The notes beneath the pieces were generated by a model. It saw nothing but the letters and a program-made list of their open reading frames with translations. It had not been told where the DNA came from and did no database searches. Below are positions 7,412 to 12,310 of a DNA stretch of 23,125 bases, in pieces. The stretch is from a virus. Both the position numbers and the translations under genes were made by a program. Numbering within the stretch: position 1 is the stretch's first letter; the number at the start of each line of letters is the position of its first letter. The stretch spans positions 1 through 23,125 of IMG/VR virus record IMGVR_UViG_3300048771_000189. One strand, given 5' to 3'.

Positions 7412-7834
7412 CTAGAGATCGACCAAGAATTCCTTGATGAACTTGCGGTTCTTGGCCGCGCTCTTTATCCGGTATCCCAGCTTGTCCTCTAGATGCTCGC
7501 GGATGATGCTGGCCCGTGGAATGATGGCGATCTTATACCGGTCGATGTTAGGAAAGAAGAACACCACGCACAATTCATCCGCTATCAACTGCCGGCTTTC
7601 CCGATCCACCTCGGTATGGTGCAGGTCGGGTATGCCGTATGGGTGCTCGCCGATCTTTACGAAGCGACCTTTTACTTCAACCTTGAGCGTCTTGGCATCG
7701 GTTGTGACAAGTAGGTCGTATCCCCCATGCCCTCCGCGAACACGGGCTTTATCCTCAACGGTGCAACCGGCGTATTTCCGTTCGTAGTAATCCTTTGCTG
7801 CGTTCATCGCGTCGTTCTCGACATCGCGTGCCAT
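7412..7834 (-). CDS. PD-(D/E)XK / DUF3883-like nuclease-fold protein
   Basis: The gene encodes 140 aa with GGAGAG eight bases before the ATG. Residues 37-56 read GGYDLLVTTDAKTLKVEVKG, which gives the D40...E53-V-K55 pattern of restriction-endonuclease-like folds, as in the C-terminal domain of 'protein NO VEIN' (DUF3883). The N-terminal helix contains E6/D8 and A-K-D-Y-Y, and the C-terminal half is mixed alpha/beta. In known relatives this domain occurs in restriction and defence proteins and in mobile elements. Here it stands alone, so it could be a DNA nicking or repair enzyme or a protein that recognises DNA without cutting. The fold call is fairly sure; the function is open. Confidence 0.75.
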   Translation of the reverse strand: MARDVENDAMNAAKDYYERKYAGCTVEDKARVRGGHGGYDLLVTTDAKTLKVEVKGRFVKIGEHPYGIPDLHHTEVDRESRQLIADELCVVFFFPNIDRYKIAIIPRASIIREHLEDKLGYRIKSAAKNRKFIKEFLVDL

Positions 7835-7846
7835 CGTTGCTCTCCG

Positions 7847-8125
7847 CTACGCCACCGGCGAAAGGAGCATCCACGGACCGAAGCCGTGACTTTGGACTCG
7901 TAAGATCTCGCCGTCCTGGGCCGTCAGTTGAAAGTATCCTGTGGGAAGGGCATCACCATTGATGGCTGTGACTGTGCCTTCGGTGTGGCTCTTTCTCATT
8001 GCCGGTGGGAATCCTGGGCGCGTTACCAAATTCGTCGTGATGACGAAGTGATACCGCACTTGCCATTCTGCGGGTGGCTGACCTTCCTGGCGCAGTGTGC
8101 CGTTTCCTTCGAGGACCTCTGTGAT
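7847..8125 (-). CDS. Small beta-rich protein with apparent ATC start
   Basis: A GTG at 8059 gives only 70 aa and has no ribosome site. The same frame continues upstream as ITEVLEGNGTLRQEG and PPAEWQ until a TAA at 8129-8131, with no ATG, GTG or TTG among those 22 codons. A strong GGGAG (8134-8138) lies 8 bases before an ATC at 8125, so I place the start there, giving 92 aa. The GGGAG overlaps the stop of the upstream gene, suggesting coupling. The protein shows alternating strands and turns, for example GTVTAINGDALPTGYFQLTA. No family is recognised. An ATG-to-ATC sequence variant is an alternative explanation. Confidence 0.65.
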   Translation of the reverse strand: MTEVLEGNGTLRQEGQPPAEWQVRYHFVITTNLVTRPGFPPAMRKSHTEGTVTAINGDALPTGYFQLTAQDGEILRVQSHGFGPWMLLSPVA

Positions 8126-8137
8126 GCGTTACGCTCC

Positions 8138-8428
8138 CTATGCGCGCTTACTGGGGCCGCGCTTGGTAACTCTCTTTTTAGTCCGCTTCTTCCCGCCGAG
8201 ACGTGGCCCGGAGCTGGATAGCGGCGAACGGGAAATTATCTTACGATGCGCGGCGCCTTTGCCACTCGATACATTGATACTCTCGGTTGTCCGCATAAGC
8301 ATAAGGCAATGCGGGCACTTCACCCGATCGTTGGGCGCACCGAAGCCGCTCATCTGCCCGACCATAACTGACTTCACCTGGTCAAAGGCCGGACACTGGG
8401 GATTCACACACTTCGCTTTGAGATTCAT
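8138..8428 (-). CDS. Zinc-ribbon protein with basic tail
   Basis: The gene encodes 96 aa. The N-terminal half has CVNPQC (7-12) and CPHC (38-41), a two-knuckle zinc ribbon; the last 25 residues are Lys/Arg/Ser-rich (GGKKRTKKRVTKRGPSKRA) and probably bind nucleic acid. The start follows AGGCAGG by a short spacer. It appears to be the first gene of a minus-strand unit with the next two genes downstream. The ligands are clear, but whether it acts as a transcription factor, a nucleic acid chaperone or a structural protein is unknown. Confidence 0.8.
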   Translation of the reverse strand: MNLKAKCVNPQCPAFDQVKSVMVGQMSGFGAPNDRVKCPHCLMLMRTTESINVSSGKGAAHRKIISRSPLSSSGPRLGGKKRTKKRVTKRGPSKRA

Positions 8429-8447
8429 TTGAACCTGCCTAATAAAG

Positions 8448-8469
8448 TATAATCCTCGTCCGTTATAAT
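8448..8469 (+). promoter_or_regulatory. Two TATAAT boxes before a membrane moron
   Basis: Two perfect TATAAT hexamers lie at 8448-8453 and 8464-8469, 16 bases apart, in the divergent gap. The second ends 13 bases before the ATG at 8483, which would give a leader of only about 7 bases. No good -35 is evident for either. Confidence 0.5.
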
Positions 8470-8482
8470 TACCGCAAATTCT

Positions 8483-8929
8483 ATGACATACGCGACACAG
8501 TTGGTGTCCCTCATTACCGGCATACTCGGCTCGCTTCTTGGCGCTACCGCCATTGTGATCTCGGTATTGAACTATCGTCGGGACAAGCCTCAGCTCAAGG
8601 TAACGCTCAAATGGGACATGACTGAACTGGGGACACAGCGAATGATGGGGCTAGTGAAAGTGGCGAACATCGGCAGACGCCCCGTGTATCTGAGCGTCGT
8701 CGGGCTGCATATAGGCGGTCACCACAAATACAGCCACCTGATCTTGAACGACTCGATACAAGGTAAACGCCTGGATGAAGGTGATAAGCCCGAAGGCTTC
8801 ATGGTGAATTATGACCAAATGGCTGAATACAAGGAAGTGTGGGATAAGATCCGCGCGGTGGCGGAGGATAGCACTGGGAAGTCGTACTACTCCGAGTATC
8901 CGAAGGACAAGCCCTCGTGGGCGAACTAA
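8483..8929 (+). CDS. Single-pass membrane protein, accessory gene
   Basis: The gene encodes 148 aa. Residues about 5-30 form one hydrophobic helix (LITGILGSLLGATAIVISVL), followed at once by NYRRDK, so the positive-inside rule predicts an outside N terminus and a cytoplasmic 115-residue domain. That domain starts with beta-like segments (LKVTLKWDM, GLVKVANIGRRPVYLSVVG) and contains a likely immunoglobulin-like sandwich. No Shine-Dalgarno sequence precedes the ATG, and the nearer -10 box implies a near-leaderless transcript. A lone plus-strand membrane gene in a phage structural region is typical of superinfection-exclusion morons; that role is inference. The family is not recognised. Confidence 0.75.
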   Translation: MTYATQLVSLITGILGSLLGATAIVISVLNYRRDKPQLKVTLKWDMTELGTQRMMGLVKVANIGRRPVYLSVVGLHIGGHHKYSHLILNDSIQGKRLDEGDKPEGFMVNYDQMAEYKEVWDKIRAVAEDSTGKSYYSEYPKDKPSWAN

Positions 8930-9079
8930 CATAAAAATTGGGAATGCACCGGGAAGTCCCATATGCCCGACAGATGGGGTGGGTTGCGCAACGTTCGTTG
9001 ATAGACGGGTTCTGCGGGGACCCGATCTGCCTATTCGCTGCCGCGGCCTTGCGGTTTCGCGTTCCCGGCCACTCAGTCG
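8930..9079. other. Short intergenic stretch with a weak terminator-like hairpin
   Basis: No convincing gene is seen. On the minus strand, GGGA...TCCC followed by AATTTTTA (about 8934-8970) could end transcription from the small-gene run at 9.1-10.1 kb, but the stem is only 4 bp. A CGGGT/ACCCG stem is also present near 9006-9024. Confidence 0.25.
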
Positions 9080-9250
9080 CTACGCTGCTGCTTCGCTGGA
9101 TTCGCTCGACTCTTCGCCCGATGCCTCGCCCTGACCTTCCGCGCTTTCGGCTACGGTCGATTCAGTCGTCTCCGCGCTGGTCGTCTCTTCCGAGGTTTCC
9201 GCACCTGCGGTCGTTTCCTCGTTCTTTACCTCTTCGTTGGTATCGCTCAT
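9080..9250 (-). CDS. Highly acidic 56-aa disordered protein
   Basis: The ATG at 9250 opens a 56-residue frame beginning MSDTNEEVKNEETTAGAETS and ending GEESSESSEAAA. It contains 16 Glu, 1 Asp and only one Lys, with many Ser, Thr and Ala and no aromatic residue, so it must be disordered and strongly negative. It is in line with the next minus-strand gene and has the A/C-rich leader seen before other minus-strand genes, with no Shine-Dalgarno sequence. Such acidic miniproteins in phages can mimic DNA, but simple linker-like or assembly roles are also possible. Codon use (GAA, GCG, ACG) fits the neighbours. Confidence 0.55.
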   Translation of the reverse strand: MSDTNEEVKNEETTAGAETSEETTSAETTESTVAESAEGQGEASGEESSESSEAAA

Positions 9251-9262
9251 TAAATTATCTTG

Positions 9263-9454
9263 TTATTGTTTTGCGACCTTTGTATCGGGATAGGTAAGCT
9301 CTGCCCAAAAGCCTTCGCCGGCATTCTTGCCGAACGGCTCGCTCGTGTAGACGTAGAGGAACACTCGGCCATCGTCGTACAGCACGGATGCAACGCGCCC
9401 GTCGTGCGTCATGCACACCTGGACGATCTTGGCGAGTTTCTTTGGTGTTGCCAT
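9263..9454 (-). CDS. Small hypothetical protein
   Basis: The gene encodes 63 aa beginning MATPKKLAKIVQVCMTHDGR. It has alternating hydrophobic residues (VASVLYDDGRVFLYVY) suggesting a small beta sheet. The start is 4 bases after the stop of the coiled-coil gene upstream, with TTTAGG as a weak ribosome site. The gene is probably translated in an operon with its neighbours. No family is recognised. Confidence 0.7.
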   Translation of the reverse strand: MATPKKLAKIVQVCMTHDGRVASVLYDDGRVFLYVYTSEPFGKNAGEGFWAELTYPDTKVAKQ

Positions 9455-9458
9455 CGGC

Positions 9459-9848
9459 CTAAAGTTTCCGGATCTTACCGGCTACGATGCGGCTGTTCTC
9501 AGCCATGCTGCGGAAGTATTGCGCGGTCTTCTCGCCTTCGGACACGTTCGTTGCTTCTGCTTCGGCGGCGCGGCGTTTCTCCGCGGCGATCTTCTTCGCG
9601 TCGGCCTTCTCACGGTCGGCCTCGTAGAGTTCTTTGCCAGCGAGCAACAGATACTCTTCACTTCCTTCCTCTTTAGCAATGTTCTCTTCAATCAAATCAG
9701 CCTCTTTATTGAGCTGCTCGATGAAGTCGCGCTTCTCCTTGGCGAGGTTCGAAGCAAGCTGAGCGTTGATCATGTTCGTTGCGCCTTCGTGTTCAAGTTT
9801 GAATATGTACTGCTTCTTCGCTATGAATCTGGCGATGAGTCGGATCAT
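9459..9848 (-). CDS. Small coiled-coil protein
   Basis: The gene encodes 129 aa from an ATG at 9848. The first 20 residues are basic and hydrophobic (MIRLIARFIAKKQYIFKL) and could be an amphipathic helix. Residues about 35-110 are Glu/Lys/Ala-rich with heptad spacing, a coiled coil. The frame is open further upstream, but that part overlaps the cysteine-rich gene at 9866 in another frame. The leader is A/C-rich with TATAACAA and no Shine-Dalgarno sequence. The role is unknown; scaffold-like or membrane-associated roles are possible. Confidence 0.7.
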   Translation of the reverse strand: MIRLIARFIAKKQYIFKLEHEGATNMINAQLASNLAKEKRDFIEQLNKEADLIEENIAKEEGSEEYLLLAGKELYEADREKADAKKIAAEKRRAAEAEATNVSEGEKTAQYFRSMAENSRIVAGKIRKL

Positions 9849-9865
9849 GGTTGTGAGTGGGATTG

Positions 9866-10108
9866 TTATAAGTTTAGGGCATCTGCGCGCGCTTGCAAGC
9901 TTTCGGCCTGTGGACAAGCGCACTTCCTCGAACCGTCCGGAGAGCTCACGGTGAACATGCAGCCACCGGTCCTGCTGTGGACATAGGCGAGGTGCCCGCA
10001 CGTCGAGCAAACTCCCTGCGAGTGGCCGGCGCACGTACACCGTCCATTGCGCTTATGGCACTCCGGTACGCGTACGGGCTCCGCGTCGAGGTCCTGGTCG
10101 TCATCCAT
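9866..10108 (-). CDS. Small cysteine-rich protein
   Basis: The gene encodes 80 aa beginning MDDDQDLDAEPVRVPECHKR. Cysteines and histidines cluster: CHKRNGRCTCAGHSQGVCSTC, then GGC and CAC. These could form one or two zinc sites, with HxxxxxxxxC spacing unlike standard fingers. The leader contains CAACAAATAAAC and no Shine-Dalgarno sequence. It appears to be the first gene of the 9.1-10.1 kb minus-strand unit and is divergent from the HNH gene. Zinc binding is likely; no family is recognised. Confidence 0.65.
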   Translation of the reverse strand: MDDDQDLDAEPVRVPECHKRNGRCTCAGHSQGVCSTCGHLAYVHSRTGGCMFTVSSPDGSRKCACPQAESLQARADALNL

Positions 10109-10139
10109 GAATCTGAATGTGATTAGGTGAGTTTATTTG

Positions 10140-10168
10140 TTGGGAGGGGCGTATCTAAATCGTACAAT
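10140..10168 (+). promoter_or_regulatory. Sigma-70-like promoter of the HNH gene
   Basis: TTGGGA at 10140-10145, then 17 bases, then TACAAT at 10163-10168. This is the best-formed promoter among the plus-strand accessory genes: 4 of 6 and 5 of 6 consensus matches at ideal spacing. It lies 32 bases upstream of the ATG at 10201. Confidence 0.6.
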
Positions 10169-10200
10169 AATTCCGCAAGCAGTCAATCCACAGGGGTTCT

Positions 10201-10671
10201 ATGGACACCGCCGAAACGATTCTGGCTCGCATAGACGTGGTGGCGAAGGAGGTGGAGGCAGTTCGGCTGGCTGGCGATTTGCCAGAAGATGTCGAGACGA
10301 TCGTTCAGCGACTGGGGTACAAAAGCTACAAACATTATCTGCGAAGCCCACTTTGGCTAGAGGAGATCAGACCCCGCGTCCTGCAACGCGATAATCACAT
10401 CTGTTACCGCTGTGGCGAGACAGCGAAGGAAGTCCACCATCGGCACTACACAGAAAAAGCGATGAAGGGAGAGGATGACCCGTTACTCGTTTCCCTTTGC
10501 GCACGCTGTCACAATACAGTGGAGTTTGGGAGCAAAGGGAGACGACGATCCCACGAAGAAAAGCTTCGGGTGCTTGAAGCGAAAATCGATCGGACCGTGA
10601 TTCCGGAACCCTACCTGCCTAAACGCCTTCGATCCCGGTTGCGGCATACTCTTCCCCCTTCCGCAGGATGA
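10201..10671 (+). CDS. HNH endonuclease
   Basis: The gene encodes 156 aa, with AGGGG before the ATG. The core contains LRSPLWLEEIRPRVLQRDNH (47-66), then C68-x2-C71, VHH at 78-80, and LCARCH with C100, C103 and H104. This is the usual order of the ββα-metal HNH fold with its structural zinc: CxxC, catalytic histidine pair, CxxCH. Residues 1-45 are helical and the last 40 basic. HNH proteins in phages act in packaging (next to terS), homing or defence. This one lies 4 kb from the terminases with its own promoter, so homing or an anti-competitor role is more likely than packaging. It converges with the next gene with one base between. Confidence 0.85.
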   Translation: MDTAETILARIDVVAKEVEAVRLAGDLPEDVETIVQRLGYKSYKHYLRSPLWLEEIRPRVLQRDNHICYRCGETAKEVHHRHYTEKAMKGEDDPLLVSLCARCHNTVEFGSKGRRRSHEEKLRVLEAKIDRTVIPEPYLPKRLRSRLRHTLPPSAG

Positions 10672-10672
10672 A

Positions 10673-10870
10673 CTAGCCGGGTCTCTTCGTAAGGCTCTCG
10701 CGCCAATCTCCCTCGAACCCAAAGAACGGCGCGGGTATCTGCTCCGCAAACCAGAAATTGGTGAATGGTGCGATGTCTGGCGCCTTGAACCAATGTGCGT
10801 TTCGATCCGCGTCCACGGCCCACCAAATTGCGTTCTTAGGTGCGGTCTTCCAATCGACACTATTGTGCAT
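10673..10870 (-). CDS. Small tryptophan-rich phage protein
   Basis: The gene encodes 65 aa, with GAGGA about 7 bases before the ATG. It begins MHNSVDWKTAPKNAIWWAVD and carries aromatic residues throughout (HWFKAP, FTNFWFAEQIPAPFFGFEGDW). The W-x-x-AP-x-x-A-x-WW-A-x-D pattern resembles a widespread small phage protein of unknown function; this resemblance is from memory and not verified. It stands alone on the minus strand between two plus-strand genes. Confidence 0.75.
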   Translation of the reverse strand: MHNSVDWKTAPKNAIWWAVDADRNAHWFKAPDIAPFTNFWFAEQIPAPFFGFEGDWRESLTKRPG

Positions 10871-10914
10871 AGAGGTTCCTCGCTCGAAAATACTCTCACG
10901 TTTTTAGAGTTGAG

Positions 10915-10920
10915 TACAAT
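10915..10920 (+). promoter_or_regulatory. TACAAT box before a membrane moron
   Basis: TACAAT ends 17 bases before the ATG at 10938, so the leader would be about 11 bases and just include GGAG at 10929-10932. It sits in GTACAATTGCT, identical to the word at the 6347 box. No -35 is seen. Confidence 0.5.
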
Positions 10921-10937
10921 TGCTGATTGGAGAATTC

Positions 10938-11387
10938 ATGCAAGTACAAGAGTTGCATCCCCACATGACTGTGTTCCTGACACTCTGGGCGGCGATAGGA
11001 CCAATACTTGGCTTGGTAGTTGGCAACTTTCTTCAGTCCAAAGGCCAGCATAAGCAGTGGCGGCGCGATACGGCCCGTGATGAGTGCCGTGAGTTGCTTG
11101 GAGAGTTATCCATAACCCGTTTCTCTATCCGTGACCTCAGACATGCACTTAAGCGTGGTGATGAGCAGGGACGCGCAGCGATGGACCAATATGATAAAGA
11201 CGCACGTGAGTTTCATCGTATTATCGGGAGTCGCATTGTGATTGCCAGAGAGCTTAAGGCGGCTAGAATTGCAGCGCGGTGGGAAAATGCGGTCCTTGAA
11301 TATCTTGGTGACAAAAATGAGGAAACCCTAGAATCTGTCTACGACAGCTTGGTAGACGATCTAGTAGAAATAGGTCTAAGGGCGTAG
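10938..11387 (+). CDS. Single-pass membrane protein with cytoplasmic helical domain
   Basis: The gene encodes 149 aa from an ATG at 10938 with GGAG six bases upstream; an in-frame start at 10920 overlaps the promoter and is rejected. Residues about 10-32 (TVFLTLWAAIGPILGLVVGN) form a membrane helix, followed by the basic QHKQWRRD. The remaining 110 residues are helical and charged, with no recognised domain. Topology predicts an outside N terminus and a cytoplasmic domain, the same design as the gene at 8483 but without sequence similarity. Its 3' end overlaps the converging RusA-like gene by 12 bases. A superinfection-exclusion role is a guess from context. Confidence 0.75.
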   Translation: MQVQELHPHMTVFLTLWAAIGPILGLVVGNFLQSKGQHKQWRRDTARDECRELLGELSITRFSIRDLRHALKRGDEQGRAAMDQYDKDAREFHRIIGSRIVIARELKAARIAARWENAVLEYLGDKNEETLESVYDSLVDDLVEIGLRA

Positions 11388-11705
11388 CTCCTCGATCTCG
11401 AACGCCGCGTACTCATCTCCCTTTGGAACAATGATCTTCTCCACGCGCCACTCGAATATGTCCCTGTCATTCACTCCATACTTCTCACAGAGCGTGTCCT
11501 GGAAGCTCTTGATGAGGTTGTCGCCGTCCGATGCCTTGGACGATACGCCGAAGACGTAATGCACCTTAAGCCTGCCCTTGGGGATCGTGAGCCTCGGCAA
11601 TAGGTAGCCAAGCGTTTCCTTGTACGCCTTGAGTTCGGGTGTTGCGAACCTCCGGCCCTGATAGCTCCGGTTTACTGATAAGGGCTTGATTGGTACTCGG
11701 TACAT
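11376..11705 (-). CDS. rusA: RusA-like Holliday-junction resolvase
   Basis: The gene encodes 109 aa from an ATG at 11705; a TTG at 11732 is in frame but would overlap a plus-strand promoter. The catalytic segment is D60-x-D62-N63-x2-K66-x3-D70-x-L, with D80 in VNDRDI, matching the Asp and Lys residues of RusA. PLSVNRSYQGRR (8-19) is the typical N-terminal substrate-binding segment. RusA cleaves four-way junctions as a dimer; phages use it to clear branched DNA before packaging. The length fits the family (about 120 aa). No Shine-Dalgarno sequence is visible. I regard the family call as firm and the activity as likely. Confidence 0.88.
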   Translation of the reverse strand: MYRVPIKPLSVNRSYQGRRFATPELKAYKETLGYLLPRLTIPKGRLKVHYVFGVSSKASDGDNLIKSFQDTLCEKYGVNDRDIFEWRVEKIIVPKGDEYAAFEIEELRP

Positions 11706-11726
11706 TTGGTGCGGGGTGGTTTCAGA

Positions 11727-11732
11727 ATACAA
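11727..11732 (+). promoter_or_regulatory. TACAAT box before the multi-pass membrane gene
   Basis: TACAAT lies 15 bases before the ATG at 11748; the leader then carries GGGTGG as a weak ribosome site. TTTGGT 16 bases upstream is a poor -35. The box lies in the 5' region of the divergent rusA-like gene. Confidence 0.45.
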
Positions 11733-11747
11733 TTTGGGTGGAAAACT

Positions 11748-12299
11748 ATGAATTTCAGATACCTAGTGCTCGGGGTCTGTTTTGCGACTCCAATTTGCGT
11801 CACGGCGATGATGATCTGCATCGACAGACTCGTTACGCCTCCTGCCGATGAGCGCACGTGGTGGAAAATACTTCGATTGTTTGTCGGCGATGAGCGGAGA
11901 AGACGTAACAGCGTAAAAGTGTTTGCAAAAACACTTGCTGCGCAATTGCTCCTGTCATTGCTTATCATCACGATCATCGTCTTCATCCCAGAGTATTGGC
12001 GTCCGGTCTTTGATTATTTGATTGACAGGTTGGGTACTCATGGAACTCAAGTGGTCATTGGAACGGGCATATGCCTAATGGGATTTGGAGCACACGCGTT
12101 CAAGAAACATAATCAGTTCCTCTACGGTGTGGTCGAGGTTATTTTTGGAGGAAGCTCAGCTTTTGCGGTAGCACTCGGAATATCATCACGTAGCGCTACT
12201 CCCTCTCAGTGGGCAACCCTCGTCGGTTGCGCATACGTGATCGCGCGAGGCCTCAACAATGTCAGTGATGCGAAAATGGCTGCACTTGTGAAGCCTTAG
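11748..12299 (+). CDS. Multi-pass membrane protein, accessory gene
   Basis: The gene encodes 183 aa from an ATG at 11748. Hydrophobic segments lie near 5-25, 63-80, 99-117 and 126-145, with a weaker fifth at 155-168, so four or five membrane helices are likely. A basic loop, GDERRRRNSVK (47-57), separates the first two and should be cytoplasmic. The C-terminal signature AFKKHNQFLYGVVEVIFG and YVIARGLNNV recalls small bacterial membrane proteins of unknown function. It is a lone plus-strand gene with its own -10 box, and converges on the HerA-like gene with 11 bases between. Superinfection exclusion or envelope change is plausible but unproven. Confidence 0.75.
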   Translation: MNFRYLVLGVCFATPICVTAMMICIDRLVTPPADERTWWKILRLFVGDERRRRNSVKVFAKTLAAQLLLSLLIITIIVFIPEYWRPVFDYLIDRLGTHGTQVVIGTGICLMGFGAHAFKKHNQFLYGVVEVIFGGSSAFAVALGISSRSATPSQWATLVGCAYVIARGLNNVSDAKMAALVKP

Positions 12300-12310
12300 A
12301 CCCACGCAGA

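Noticed and set aside
8938-9297. Plus-strand 119-aa frame rich in Arg and Leu
   Set aside because: It is antisense to the acidic protein and the 63-aa gene; Glu codons on the other strand explain its composition.
9849-10040. N-terminal extension of the coiled-coil protein at 9459
   Set aside because: It overlaps the cysteine-rich gene at 9866 in another frame and has unlikely composition.
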